Part shown: positions 1-12,323 of the stretch, piece after piece
Numbering within the stretch: the first letter of the stretch is position 1
Layout: each line of letters starts with the position of its first letter
Assembly (NCBI GenBank): GCA_036426205.1
Contig: CM071570.1
Location: 138,064,356-138,128,355, forward strand
Direction of reading: 5' to 3'
DNA: 64,000 bases
Source: Ascaphus truei
Lineage: Eukaryota; Chordata; Amphibia; Anura; Ascaphidae
Notes under the pieces: model-generated
Database searches by the model: none
What the model saw: only the letters and a program-made list of their open reading frames with translations
What the model was told of the DNA's origin: nothing
Program-made: the position numbers and the translations under genes

Positions 1-430
1 AACTCACATGACTCTCCCCCCTGCAACTCACATCCCTCTCCCCCCTGCAACTCACATCACTCTCCCCCCCCTGCAACTCACATCACTCTCCCCCCTGCAA
101 CTCACATCACTCTCCCCCCGGCAACTCACAGCACTCTCCCCCCTGCAACTCACAGCACTCTGCCCCCCCCACTCTCCTCCCCCCTGCCAACTCACATCAC
201 TCTCCCCCTGCAACAATACATCACTCTCCCCCCATTCTCCCCCCCTGCACCTACACACTCTCCCCCCTGCAACTACAGCACTCTCCCCCTGCAACTCACA
301 GCAATCTCCCCCACTCTCCCCCCGCCAACTCACATCACTCTCCCCCACAAATCACAATCACTCTCCCCCCCATTCTCCCCCCCCCTGCACCTCACATCAC
401 TCTCCCCCTGCAACTCACACCACTCTCCCC
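1..430. repeat. C-rich minisatellite, about 24-bp unit
   Basis: Imperfect tandem copies of a unit close to CTCCCCCCTGCAACTCACAT run from the window edge. Unit length varies through C-tract changes and small indels. Long frames across it translate into repetitive Pro/Ser/Leu or Gly/Glu strings that follow the repeat, so they are not genes. The array is cut by the window edge. Confidence 0.9.
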
Positions 431-461
431 CTCACAAGGAAAACAGAGTCGGGCCCCACAG

Positions 462-745
462 CCCATGTCAGCAGCCCCCACAGCCCATGTCAGCAGCCCC
501 CACAGCCCATGTCAGCAGCCCCTCCAGCCCATTCAATTTCAGCACCCCCCCATGTAAGCAGTCCCCGCAGCCCATTCCATTTCAGCAGCCCCCCCACAAC
601 AGCCCCCACAGCCCATGTCAGCAGCCCACCCCATTTTAACAGCCCCCCCTCCCATGTCAGCAGCCCCCCCCCATCAGCAGCCCCCCCCATGTCAGCAGCC
701 CCCCCCCGTCAGCAGCCCCCCCCATGTCAGCAGCCCCCCACATGA
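462..745. repeat. C-rich minisatellite, CAGCCC(C)n-CATGT units
   Basis: A second array follows the first, built from variants of CAGCCCCCACAGCCCATGT with expanding C runs. The change of unit at about 435-460 is abrupt, so the two arrays look like separate expansions. Confidence 0.85.
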
Positions 746-1001
746 ATGAACTACCCCCCCATGCTTACCTGGCGATTGTGGCGGTGGCGGCAACAGAGAT
801 GGCGGCAGGGAAGCATGAGGGAAGCGCAAGGGATGCACGCTCTAGCAGCAGACCCGGAAGTTATGGGTCGCGCTACACTGCTAGAGCGCGTCACCCTGCT
901 GGAGCAGGCTAGGGGGGGGGGGAGAGGGTGGTCACACAGACACTGCTGGAGCGCGCTCCTACCTAATGCTGGAGCGCGCTCCTTGTGTCCTTACCAGGGA
1001 A

Positions 1002-1034
<33 letters not shown>

Positions 1035-1110
1035 AGGGGGTCCGTCGCGGGCCGCACCGGGTGTCCCGGCGGCCCGCGGGCCGTATGTTGTGCAGGCCTG
1101 ATTAAGCGCA
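746..1110. other. GC-rich stretch with a 32-base G run
   Basis: GC- and CpG-rich DNA with the phrase GCTGGAGCGCGCTCCT occurring twice (about 940-985) and an uninterrupted G run at 1002-1033. It ends in a CCGGCGGCCCGCGGGCC segment resembling hAT element termini elsewhere in the window, but no complete element can be delimited. The G run could form a G-quadruplex, or its length could be an assembly artefact. Confidence 0.5.
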
Positions 1111-1123
1111 TAGTCTATGAAAA

Positions 1124-1403
1124 CAGAGACACAACCAGAAATTCATATTCATATTGGGGAGGGTGCAACGTTTTTACCTGCCGGCCCTTATACCACGTTG
1201 TGGCATCATGACAGCGCAGCATCAAGGCAACATAACGACGCAGCGTCACATGACGCTGCACTGTCGGTGGAGGAGGGCTGCTCTCTTATAGAGGCCCTGC
1301 TCTGTCAACGGCAATCAGTTTCATTGCTGTGGGGAAGAGCGCGGGGCCTCAGTAATTTTTAGGGGATGCAAATGCACCCTTGCACCTCTCGGTTGTGCTT
1401 CTG
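1124..1403. mobile_element. hAT-type MITE, family A copy 1
   Basis: A 280-bp element without a coding frame. The left end CAGAGACACAACC and the reverse complement of the right end (CAGAAGCACAACC) agree at 11 of 13 positions. Flanks are tatgaaaa and tatgaggg, a decayed 8-bp target duplication. It shares its interior, including a GGCAATCAGTTT..TTGCT phrase and a GGGGAAGAGCGCGGGGCCTC-like block, with the copy at 17037-17373. Confidence 0.75.
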
Positions 1404-1439
1404 TATGAGGGTAAGAAGCTGAAAGTGTTATTGCTTGGA

Positions 1440-3480
1440 ATAATGGGTCATTATTATATATATATATATATTATAGTAGCTTCGATAAGTGACTTATCGA
1501 GAATTTGGGACACTTCTCGAACGAGTTTGCATATGAGTTTGCTATTCAGAACGCTCAGAGAACATGCCAAACTCACTTGAGAAGTGCTTATTCGTACGCC
1601 TGAACAGACAAACCGTGCGGGAGCGGGAAAAAAAATGCTCAAACGCGTAAATCGAGTTACAGTATTCTAGTAGCTCCGAGATTCGCATCACGGCTGCAAC
1701 TCGCACATTCTCATCGCGCCACCTGAAGGGTGGCGCGATGGGATCTGCGATGTGACTGAGGAAAAAAAATATTTTTACTGCATCGGATTGAAGTCGGGTG
1801 TCTCCGGAGCGGACACACAATAATACCAGCTCCGCAGACCCCTTGCTTCAATCCTATGTAATAAAAATTACATTTACACACAGCTTCATTACCTTAGCGA
1901 CTAACCGCTAAGGTAATGAAGGTGTTAAATACCAGTGCCCAGTTTATTGGGGGTAGAGGGGGTGGGTGAAGGTGGAAGTTGGCCCCTGGTGGGTGTTTTC
2001 GCCTACCGTGAGTGTTGAGTGAGGAATTAACCCCTTTATGACCTTAGTTACCACTGCATACCACCCAGTAGGCATAAACACCCACCACGGGCAACTCCAA
2101 CCTTCACCCACCCCCTCTGTCCCCAATATACATTAAAATACAATACAAACAGTAATACTAGCCAATACACTCATTTTATTGTGTATTTCTTTTGTTTTAG
2201 CCATTCTTGGCTACTAGTGCCTCTGTCCATTTGTAAGTGTGGTGATGGGGTAGAGAGGGTGGGAGTAGTTGCCCTGGGGAGGGTGGTTAGGACTCCTGGG
2301 TGGGTATCGGGGGGGGGGGGGTTATCCCCTTAATTACTATAGCGGTTAATAACCGATTAGGTGATTAAGGGGTTATTGGCCAGTTGTTTGTTTTTATATT
2401 TCAATGTTGCTGCTCATGAAAGACGAGGAGTGCAGCCTTCATCCTGGTAGCAGTAAGTAAAATTTTAATTTACTTTATGCGGGCTGGGTAATGTTATATT
2501 TTTAATGGTCAAATGCACTATTATCCAGATCTGAATAATAGGGATTTTGACCATTACTGTACTGTATGTGTTGGGGGGTAGAGGGGGTGGGTAGTGAGAT
2601 GTCCATTCATTGCCATTGGGGTTATCTTTGCTCCCATTGAGGGCATAGGTAACCAGACTGGCAATCAATGGGTGTATTGGATAGTATTGGTGTTTGTATT
2701 GTATTTTAATCTTTCTTGGGGGTAGAGGGTGTGAGTAAAGAGGGTAGTTGCTCCGGGGTGGGTGTTAGGCCTATCGGGTGGTAGCAGTAGTAACCTCTAA
2801 GGTAATGAAGGGGTTAACTCCTCCTGCAACCGTCCCGGTAGGCCTAACCGCCCACTCTAGGGAAACGACCCTCTTCACCCACCCCCTCTGCCCCCAACAA
2901 AGCAGGTACTCTAGTATAACCCCTTCATTACCTTGGTGACTAGCCATTAAGGTAATGAAGCTGTTTTTATTTCATTTTAATAACACAGTATTGAAGCAGG
3001 GGGTCTCCGGAGCTGAACAGCATTAATTTCAGCCTCAGGGACTCCCTACGTCCCGAGTTACTGGCCCTGGTATGGGGTGCCAGTATCTCTCCAAAGTTTA
3101 AATCTACCAGTTGTGTCACGATACATACTGGGGCCTGTATCTCGGGAAGCAGGGGGTCCATGAGGCTCAAATTGAGACGGTCCAGCTTCGGAGACCCTCT
3201 GCTTCAATATTGTGTCATTAAAGTCAAATAAAAACTGCACAATCGCCTGTAAGACTTGTGTACGGAGATGCAGCTCTCTCTGTGCAGTTCAGAGTGGAAG
3301 AACTTAGAAAAAGACAAAGATAAAGACACTGCTATCCCGAGCGGTTTGGCATTTTCCTACCTCACGGTTTCTGACTTGCGATAACTCTTTTTGAATACTG
3401 TGATAACACAAATGTCTGACTGGAAGATAGGGTCATGCCAAAACGTTTGGTTTGGCAGTGATAACATCAAAGCTACTAGA
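1440..3480. repeat. Complex of nested hairpin repeats
   Basis: Several inverted repeats are visible. A near-perfect small hairpin at 1885-1922 is built from CTTCATTACCTTAG. A larger one joins about 1938-2020 to 2066-2140 (GGGGGTAGAGGGGGTGGGTG against CACCCACCCCCTCTGTCCCC). A related hairpin spans about 2703-2902. The GGTAATGAAGGGGTTAA phrase recurs at about 1911, 2800 and 2916-2960. Outer pieces with TAGTAGCT/AGCTACTA occur near 1476 and 3472. This looks like one non-autonomous foldback family inserted several times. No coding potential was seen. Confidence 0.6.
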
Positions 3481-3534
3481 ATAGGCCCCTTAGTGTTTTT
3501 GGTGCCGCAGCAATTGCAGCACTGAAGGGCTGGG

Positions 3535-3885
3535 ACGAGGGGCCTGGGTACAGGGGCCCGGTAGCTGAGGGGGGCCTGGCTGGCCGGTCGGTGCTGGGAG
3601 ATGAGCCTAGCCAGAGGTCAGGCCCAAGTTCTGCATCCAGCTACCGGGCCTCTGGTTACTGCCTGTCCCTGGCTGTCCCCTGCTGCTGCGGGCCTCCTGC
3701 TGGGCCTGCTTTCCCACCGATGTGTACGGAGGAGAGACAGAGGGGGAGAAATATACATGGGGTGATTAGAGAAGGGGGAGAGCGAGGTGCAAAAGTGGGT
3801 GGAGGGGCTCCCAAGATTGCAGACACAGGGAGGAGGGGGGTGCGGTCGAAACTCTAGTACTGGGCCCCAGGAAACTTGCCGGCGG
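3535..3885. mobile_element. Probable hAT-type element, left end unclear
   Basis: GC-rich block whose right end CTTGCCGGCGGCCCTG has the form of a hAT terminus (reverse complement begins CAGGGCCGCC). It resembles the end of the nested element at 44999-46114. No matching left CAG terminus with a shared 8-bp duplication was found, so it is probably truncated. The frames inside are not supported as genes. Confidence 0.4.
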
Positions 3886-5290
3886 CCCTGCACGGTGATC
3901 TCGGCAGTAACTGTTCCCGGCACCGCTGACTTTTGCTTGTTTGACCGTGGTGCCAGGTACAGTATGTCTGTAGTATGTGTAATCGGTAGAGTACTGTATG
4001 TGGAGTTCATTTTTGCTTTACCTAACACTAGATAGGAGTTTTCATGTAACCCACAAGATACATCCTGTTGCGGTCGTATTGACCGATGAATGAACCCAGT
4101 GACGCAGTAATGCTGGTGGTTTATGTGGATTGCTGTCTAAGGCTCTTATTCAACACTCTGTGACGCTGCTTCTCCATGGCAGGGAAGCCTATGAGTTTCA
4201 TTCAGGTGAATGTAACAGAATGGAGAGACTCTCCTGCCAAGGAGAAGCAACTGCACAGCATACTAAAAATGGGCCCAAAAGTATTGTGTGTCTTCTTATG
4301 ATAGGAGGGTTATGACACAGTAGCACACAACTTTTTCCATGAAAAGTTCTTCAAATACCTCTCTGATAGGAGAGTGATGGTGGCCTATATTAACTAAGCA
4401 GTCTATCCAGGTGGAAGGTGTTTTATGGATTAGCACTGCTTAGTCAATATGGGCCTAAATGTTTAGCAATGTTAAGAGAAAAATACATTGCACAAATTGT
4501 TTTGTAAGTCACTGTATATTGAAACTATGTGCCTCCATGTTGTATCCATTTTATTCATAGTAAGTACTTAAATGTTATCATTTACTTACCAAGTTGCTGC
4601 AGGATTGGTAAAATTAGCATCCATGAAGCATGAGAGGGGGAGAGAGGAGAAGATGATGTAAGTGCAAGGTCTGGTTCAGTGATGGAGATGGCTTGATTAG
4701 GGCTTTATGGCTTACTTTTCGACACCCCCCAACCCGCCACGTTTATTCATCAAAATCTCCCATCTACAAAAATGGGGCAACAGTAACGCAAGAAACAGCA
4801 CCCGATTGATTAAGGAAGAGAATTCCCATGGAAAGGAATGGGTTGAAAAGGAGACTTTTGATTAATAGACTACTAAATATTATAGACATTAAAACGTAAG
4901 TAAAATAAGACTAGGTTGTTTATAAAGTAAAAAGATCAAGGTGATTTTTGTTATGTTCATAACAATCAATGCACCTTTAACCAATTAGTACAAAAAGCAG
5001 AACTAATAAATATTCTGGTATGCAGTCATGGCAAATGCAGATACCATTTCTATTTAAACAAGGTACCACCCAGCCATAAAATCCATTACTGTCTCTCTCT
5101 CTGTGCCGGATTCCTTGGTGTAATTATATTTTTACCAACTAGTACAGCTCAGCATATCCCGACATTTTTTAAAACACTTATTGAGCAATAAAGAAACATG
5201 TTGTATCTAAGATTAGCTTCAGAACTAAATGTAGGTATCAGTTCAATGCTGCAGGTCTGCACACAAAACATGTTTTTAGTGGAACAAAAT
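3886..5290. other. No gene recognised
   Basis: Mostly AT-rich single-copy-looking DNA. The block at about 4740-4865 contains phrases (TTTATTCATCAAAA, AATGGGGCAA) shared with short hairpin repeats near 8660 and 42700. Nothing else is assignable. Confidence 0.6.
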
Positions 5291-5303
5291 TAACAGAGTT
5301 TAG

Positions 5304-6072
5304 TTGCATACATATGCACTTTTCATAAACAGTTACAGTTACAACTGTAATTCCCTTTATCGGAAGGGTCGAGCAAATAGAAGAGGAGGTGGAGTATGTT
5401 TATATGTCAAACCGGATCTAAAACTTATTATAAGGGAAGATGTTTATGAAGGGAATGATGAAAATGTAGAGACCTTGCGGCTAGAAATTAGCAGTGGAGG
5501 TAAAAGTATAAAGAAAATGTCTGTAGGGATATGGTATAAACCACCAAATATCTATGAGATTGAGGAAGCTAAAATACTTTTGCAAATGAAGAAGGCATCA
5601 AAACTGGGTCATGTTTGCATAATGGGGGACTTTAGCTATCCGGACATAGACTGGGGCAATGAGATTAGCATTACAACACAGGAAACAGGTTTTTGGGGGT
5701 GCTTAAAGACAATTACATTACCCAAATTATTGAGGAACCAACCAGGAGAGGGGCAATAACAGACCTTAATCTTTAGAAAGGCAGATTTTAATAAACTGTT
5801 GACTAATCTACAATTAATACATTGGGATGATATTTTTGCAGGGAAAAATGTGGAAGATAAATGGGCTGTCTTTAGAACATTGTTAGAAAAGCACACTTAT
5901 CAGTGTATACCCCTGGGTAATAAATCTAAAAGAAATAAGTCAAAACCAAAGTGGCTAAATAAACAGGTAGGGGAGGAAATGGAAAAGAAGAGGCAGGCGT
6001 TCAGATTCTTAAAGTCAGAAGGGACGGAGGCATCATATCATAATTATAAAGAATGTAAGAAAAGTTGCAAAA
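5304..6072 (+). pseudogene. CR1-type LINE, endonuclease-region fragment
   Basis: Conceptual translation shows the apurinic endonuclease region of a CR1/L2-type non-LTR retrotransposon: RRGGGVCLYVKPDLK, GIWYKPPN, and GDFSYPDIDW where the family has GDFN. This would be the target-nicking domain of ORF2. The first frame (5304-5759) ends after a frameshift. A second frame (5799 to about 6072) continues with the linker containing KWLNKQVGEEMEKK. That linker matches the minus-strand copy at 63680-63871, so both belong to one family. Similarity stops abruptly near 6072 (GTTGCAAAA), so the reverse transcriptase is missing here. N-terminal EN motifs are also absent. It is dead as a gene. Confidence 0.85.
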
Positions 6073-6900
6073 ACCCATCTCACAGTGTCACAGGTGGGTA
6101 TGCACAGACTGCATAGCGAGACGTTGTGAGAGGGCACGGACGTCACATGCAGTTGGGGAGAACGTAGACCGTGAGGGGGCCGTGTCTGAAGCTTGACCAA
6201 GGACCCAGTCCCGATACCCACTCGTCACTACGCCGGATATCTCATACCATTGCCTAAAAAACACCTAGAAGAGTGTGAGTGAGACCAGTGAATGCATTGT
6301 AATACAGTTTTTTTTAAAACTTAATGCACTATTGATCCTCCTCTATTTCTTCTTTATTATTTTTTCTGTATTTGGTTGGTTTTTGTTTGTTATATGTTTG
6401 TTTTTCCTGTCTGTCCTTCCCTTTTAGCCATTTGAGTTGCGCACTATATTGGACTTTAAAAGAGCTCACAATTCAATATGATCCTTGAGCAACAGAGCAT
6501 CTGCAAAATGTACATTTTGATATCTTATTATCTGAAACTCGTTGGTCGCAACAAAGAAGTAATTTAAAAAGCAAATGGAAGCACTGAACTGCAAGCAAAT
6601 ATGAGTATAATCCACACTTTATTTGTAAGTTGTACTGTGTACCTACACCTAGGAGCAGATCTATCTTATTGTTCTTAATGCTCTCACAAGTATAGTTATA
6701 TACTGTACTATGAAGCCACATCATTTTGAATACTGATCTGAAAGGTTAACCGCACACCGCCTAACAAGTGTCACAGAACATAGATCGTATCTTGCTTTAA
6801 TAAAGTGCATATTAGGGGCGTATGTCTGCCTGTGGAAAGGAAGCAGCGGTGATTCCAAGTAAGCAGTGATATGACCAGAACTATGGTAGAAAGCAATTTT
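6073..6900. other. No gene recognised
   Basis: After the LINE breakpoint the sequence starts with a GC-rich stretch (6073-6240) of unknown origin and then becomes AT-rich. No coding or structural signal was seen. Confidence 0.6.
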
Positions 6901-7265
6901 TAGAAAACAGTCATTGTTAAAGGGGTCGTTTCCGCTGCATGTTTATTTGCTAAAAAGATGTCTTTGCAATTTTGTTAAGGATGGCCGTGTTCGCGGGTTC
7001 AAAACCTGAAATTTGTGAATTTAGGATCTGTATTTTCAACTCATTTGGTTTAAATTCTTTTAATGGAGGTGTAAATCTCCCACGTCATTGGGTCAATAGG
7101 AAGCCGCAATATTATCCGTGACGTTTTCCTATTGACCCGCGTGATGCACAGGATTTAAACCTGCATGAAGAACTGGCAGGGGCATCCTAGGTAAGAATCT
7201 GAGGAATCAGGGGTCCTCGGAGCTGATATTAATGCGGTGCTGTTCTGGAGATCCACTACTTCTTA
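6900..7265. repeat. Hairpin repeat related to the 1.4-3.5 kb complex
   Basis: Contains an inverted repeat around GGGTCAATAGGAA (about 7090) and TTCCTATTGACCC (about 7127). It is followed by a segment (about 7206-7250) resembling the one near 3000: GGGGTC(C/T)CGGAGCTG, a short AT block, and a CTGTTC/GAGATCC-type end. It is likely a further member of that foldback family. Confidence 0.5.
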
Positions 7266-7368
7266 TGCATGGAAATCTACAGGGTATACAGAATGATCAG
7301 GGTGGGCAAAAGGAAAAATCAAGGCTACTTTTCAAACAAAAAAATAGTATGTGGATGCAGTAAGCGAA

Positions 7369-7371
<3 letters not shown>

Positions 7372-7422
<51 letters not shown>
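7372..7422. repeat. (TC)n microsatellite
   Basis: About 25 uninterrupted CT/TC dinucleotides. Frames crossing it encode Leu-Ser or Arg-Glu runs, which are artefacts of the repeat. Confidence 0.97.
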
Positions 7423-7425
<3 letters not shown>

Positions 7426-7679
7426 TCTCAGAAATGTTGAGCTTCTCAGGAGTCCATACTTTGTAATATCCAAGTTAGGCAATGTAAACCAAATGTTTTT
7501 GATATTACAGTATGCCCCTATTTATATAACAGCAGACCAAAAGCCATGGGCTGTACTATTGGCATAAAGGGTGATCTAAGGCACTAGGGATGTTGCATTC
7601 CCATTAATAAAACCATGGGGGGTATTTAAAAAGTCTCCCAGCTGCAAAACTGGGTTAAAACCAGTGCAAAATTGTGAGG

Positions 7680-8640
7680 ATTCGCTCTGTAGCTAAGATA
7701 CCCAATGGATCAGGACGCTCTCGCCCCAACAAAGATGGCCACCAAAACAGGACGTCAGCCTCTCTCTGATGCTCTGATTGTATGCACCTGCTTCAGGGCT
7801 TTAAATAGCAGCCAGTTGCTCCGAGCCAGTGCCTGTGCACAGTAATGTTATACTGGGGATGCTGCTTTGTCCTGTGGTTTCCCGTCCTTGCTTTTAGATC
7901 CTGTTGGTGACTGCTGCCCTGTACTCTGCCTGCCTGAGCTCTGCCACCGGGACAACTCGCCACCATTTTTAAATGTCCTAAGACTCAGAGGATCTCTCCA
8001 GCCGCAGATCTCCCAATCTCCGCTGCCGGCATTTGTAAGCGCAGATCTCCCCAGCCACAGGGCGCATCTCCCTAGCCATCGCCACTCTTCTGGCATTTGT
8101 GAGTGTGCCAGTGTGCCCAGCCATGACACATTTTTACATTTCCCGGTGGAAATAAAAAAATGTGCCCTGGCTGGGTGCACTCACAAATGCCGGCGTAGCA
8201 GCAGCTGGGGAGATGTGCCCTGCGGCTGGGAGATCTGCGCTCACAAATGCCGGTGGTGGTGGAGATCGGGATATCTATTGACAAGGAGAATGGAGAAGAT
8301 GGAGAGATCTGTGGCTGTGGACAAGGAGAATGGCTGCGAGTTGACCAGCGGCGAGTTTTCCTGGCAGCAGAGCACTGGTGGCGATTTGGTCGTGGCTAAA
8401 CATCCCATTCCGTTTGTACTCTGCCTGCCTCGATCCTGGAACTGGACCCGCCCATTCTTGTCTGCCTCCTGCCTCGACCTCGGAACCATACCCAACCATT
8501 CTTGCTTGCCTCTACCCCAGATCCAGACCCTGGCTATTTTATGCCTGCTGTCTGCCTTGACCACTACTGTGCATTTCTAGGACTCTGATCCCAGGCCAAT
8601 GTCAGTGTATAACTCCCTACCTCAGCCATGCGGGTTCCTA
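7680..8640. repeat. Unclassified interspersed repeat with internal inverted segment
   Basis: GC-richer block. It holds inverted segments at about 8021-8070 and 8208-8260 (CCGGCATTTGT..GCGCAGATCTCCC against GGGAGATCTGCGC..ACAAATGCCGG). Then follows a CTGCCTGCCTCGA-type cysteine/proline-codon-rich tail. A TTTAAATA box lies at 7801. The 237-aa plus-strand frame and the antisense frames show no recognisable domain. It could be a diverged LTR (TGTGAGG..GTTACA), but no target duplication was found. Confidence 0.4.
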
Positions 8641-8649
8641 TCCTAATTT

Positions 8650-10770
8650 GCAGACAGCAACGTTACAGAAATAACACTATAGTTTATTCATCAAAAAAAT
8701 GGAATCCCATTCAAAACTAGGAGTTTGCCTTTTGATAAAACTTGTCGTCTTTTGCCCCAGTTCTGCTCCAGACTTTAGTAAATAGCTGCCATGACTGAGA
8801 AATACGAGAGGGAAGGGGAGATATGTGTTTCTATGGTTTGTTGAAAGCGGTAATTCTCACTGCTTGCACATTTTTATCTTACTTGAAACGGAGAGTTTCC
8901 TGGAATACAATAAGTCAAGGGGTAGAGTCAGAACACTTCTTGCTGCAAACGGGTTTAAAATTCGAGCAAAAACATTGCACCAAATGTATCAAAGAAAAAT
9001 GTTCCATACGATTAGAAGTTTTTGCTTTGATAAATATGGTTCACATTGCTTGTTCCAGTTTTGCCCCAGTTAGCTGCCGGAGGCTGATATACCTGAACAG
9101 CCCCCTTGATGTCAGTTCTCCCAGCATTTTCAGGAATAAACATGGCCTTAGGTATGTCCTGACTGGCAAGCCATTGAATAACAAGAAGGTCATTATTAGG
9201 ACATGCCATCTGGCCATTATTCACTAGCCCACTGCAATAACATTACCAGCTGCAATATTTTACTCCCGTTTTTGGTCATTGAAAAACTTGGGGAGGGATT
9301 GCTGCTTAGTGTGGAAATGGTCAAGTTAAGGACAGTGTAGATTTAAAATTGAAACTCTCCATTTCTATTAAGTCAACATCGGTACATCACACAGCCAGTG
9401 GGCTCTGGTGTTTTCTGTTTGCAAAGAAAGTGACTTACAAATGTCCTTTTTTTTCTATTGAAAGGTTTATTGTGTCATTATTTGTATGTTTCCTTATTAC
9501 ATTTCCCAGTTTTATGCTATTGGGATAAATTATTTGTGCCTGGCCATATTGCTTAGAGACTTTACATTGACAGAGGCTCCAGCAGGTATATAAATAATGT
9601 TATTTACAGTACCCTGCATTGACATGCGAATAAACGCGAGCCTGTACCTGCAGTCTGTCCTGCTTGCAAATCCCCAACTTCATTTAAGGCAACTTCATTT
9701 TTCATACTGATATTGTTTTATCTGCGTTACATTAATACCATACCTACATCACAGGACTATAACCATTCGTGGCTAATAAACACTTAATACTGTAGATATA
9801 AGTGGCTGGTTTCTGGAGAATGGGGAAAGTAAAAGGCAGGAAAGGGTTTGTGTTGTCTTCCAAATGGTTATTTAGCCACTTCAACCCCTCAAGCCATTGC
9901 ATGAACTGTATGGTGTTAATACAGTCATGCTGATGACTAAACACAAGCTCAAACAATACTACCACTAGGTCTTGATTTGGAACCTCCAGAAACCAGTGCA
10001 ATACAGTATAACCACAATGCTTCTTCTCCATAATCCTTGCATATGGGGGATGAGATCTGTGTACAGTTTTAAGACAAATAAAGTTCTCTATACAGCAATA
10101 TTTGCTAGATGCTGGTTAGTCAAAACATATAAACCTGATTTCTTACATTTGATATAGATGGCTGGCCAGAGAGGTTTATACTACCTGTGATGTGAAGATT
10201 TTTGGCTGTAGAAAAAAAAGGCAATTAAAAATGACAGTGGTAGGCCCAGAGATTGATACATCCCAACGTAACATGTGCATCGGTCATTCCTCCTATTTCT
10301 AGTGCAATCACAAGCTGATGTACAGTACTGTACATGGTGCAAAATAGGTATTAACCTTTTGATTTATTGGCACTTTATAGGATGCTGTGTATGTCACTGT
10401 ACATGTGCAGTCCTGGGGTTTTATGGCTCTGATGAGTTCAAAACCATCATTAAATCTGAATGGAAAAAAAATAAATTAATTTAAAAGTTGAATTTTTTTT
10501 CAGGATGTTTTGCCAACCTTTTTATTGTTTATTCCCAAAACATGACTCCGTCCTGCAGTTTTTAAATCTTAATAGTCTCCACTATACAAACAATCATTGA
10601 GCGACATAAACCAGTTGAGCATTACCTGGCTCTATGTCAATGTTTGACGAGAGAGCAGGTACGGAAGTCAAGCCTGCAGCAGTTTGCAACACTTACAAAT
10701 ATTAATATGAACTTTCTAAAATGATGTTAGAAATATGTATTCTTGTCTAATTTTTCTAGGGGTACTAATC
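8650..10770. other. No gene recognised; scattered short repeats
   Basis: Pieces of the GCAAAACTGG/CCAGTTTTGC hairpin repeat occur near 8660-8790 and 9050-9080. The rest is AT-rich and unassigned. Short frames (up to 134 aa) have no recognisable domain. Confidence 0.55.
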
Positions 10771-10779
10771 ACCTAGTTT

Positions 10780-10950
10780 TAGCATTCTGGGCACATCTGT
10801 GCTATTATTGCAATGCATAATGTATAACGTTGTTCATTTAATGTAACCACGTATCTGTCATCATAACTCTGTGCCCAGTACATACTTGAAAACGAGAGGT
10901 AACCCTCAATGTATTACTTCCTGGTAAAACATTTTATAAATAAATAATTT
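10780..10950 (+). mobile_element. 3' tail of an L2/Rex-like LINE, 5'-truncated
   Basis: Contains GTACATACTTGAAAACGAG, AGGTAACCCTCAATG and TATTACTTCCTGGTAAAAC followed by an (AAATA)-rich tail. The same phrases occur in antisense at 31890-31960, at the 3' end of the LINE whose RT lies at 32178-33720. It is a typical dead-on-arrival 5'-truncated copy. Its 5' boundary is approximate. Confidence 0.75.
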
Positions 10951-12319
10951 TATTTAGTTGATTTGTAGCATTGCAATTTTAATACCAAAATTTGGTTGAA
11001 TGCATAACTATGTTTTTAATATCTATTATTATTTTCAACCCTTGCAGCTATTCTTATGACATTGCATGTATGTCATGAGGGCTGGTATTCCATGGGCCCT
11101 TATTACGCTCAGGGAACCTCATGCTATTGTTGCTCACTTTCTAGGGGGAGGTTGTGTTTACTGCTCCATCAGAGCCCTATGAAGTGGATCTCCAAGCGAT
11201 CATGTGGTGGAGACCATGGAAGACCGGTGCTGTCTTACGGCAGCAAAGGGGTTAATGGAACCCGAACAAATAAAGATGTGGAACACTGACATACTGTATG
11301 GTCGGTATACTAAGAGTTTATACTGTGCATCTTGTTTTCCTACACTTCTAACTTCATATTGTGGCGAAGTTCCATGGCAACAGAACACAAACAATCATGT
11401 GAGACTGCTAGATACTGTGTATATAATGTGGACAGGTACTGTACGTCAGCTGTCTGGAATCACAGTATCTCTTCTAAAACTGACCGGATGAGGGTCCAGG
11501 ATATCCTGTTAAACGTGGTTTATGATTTAAATGTTTTACCAAAACAATACACTCTGTAACCCAAGGAACGCTTCCTTAACTGCACGGTGCCTCACAGCAG
11601 ATTCTTCTTTCGTGCATTATTGCCTTGTAAAGCATAGGTCTGTTGTTGATTAACCCCCTCTAGGACACATCACACCAGGAATTCTTGTGAAAGTGCACTT
11701 TTATAAGGAGTAGTCATAATTCAAGGTTTAAAATAGGGTTGTTTTATATTCATAAAGATGATGCTATTTGCTCCTGTACACGGGGAAAGAATAAAATCTT
11801 GGATCAGTTTGCACCAGGTTTAAATGTATAAAACATTGTCATTTCAGCTTTGTTTTTTACATCTAAAGTAACATGTACGGATGTGGCCAATTTTACCTTC
11901 CCTGGACCCTTGGGGCATATTTTATACAGATTAATTTGAATAGAGTAACTGCTCTTCCCCCAAGTTAAATGGTCTACATATGTACCTCATAAGCATAGAG
12001 CGTAACAACATCTCAGACAACACACATTTAGTTGACACAGAAAGAATGGAAAAGTGAAGTGCTAGATAAAATGCAAACTTTGATACAGTTTAACATGTGA
12101 CATTGCAGCAGATTATTAAACTCCGATCTGCAGTATTGGAGTTCAATCCTACATTTACTGCCATTCACATTAATGCCACATCAAACTCTCCCAGGGAGAA
12201 ATCTGATTGTCATTATTTTATTTAGGAAGGAATCTATTTTCCCCCTTATGAGATATCATTAGATGATATTTCACTGGGGGTTTTTGTTTGCCTCCCTCTG
12301 GATCAATATACTGTAAATA
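10951..12319. other. No gene recognised
   Basis: AT-rich DNA. The 95-aa and shorter frames around 11056-11560 have no recognisable domain and no repeat match within the window. Confidence 0.6.
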
Positions 12320-12323
12320 CAAA

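Noticed and set aside
8..745. A 245-aa plus-strand open frame at the window start
   Set aside because: It follows the C-rich minisatellite units. Composition and periodicity are those of the DNA repeat, and other frames are open as well.
7867..8580. 237-aa frame as a host exon
   Set aside because: It runs through an inverted repeat, has antisense frames of similar length and no recognisable domain.
7680..8640. Third solo LTR
   Set aside because: It has TG..CA-like limits and a TATA-like box, but no matching target duplication and no inverted ends.
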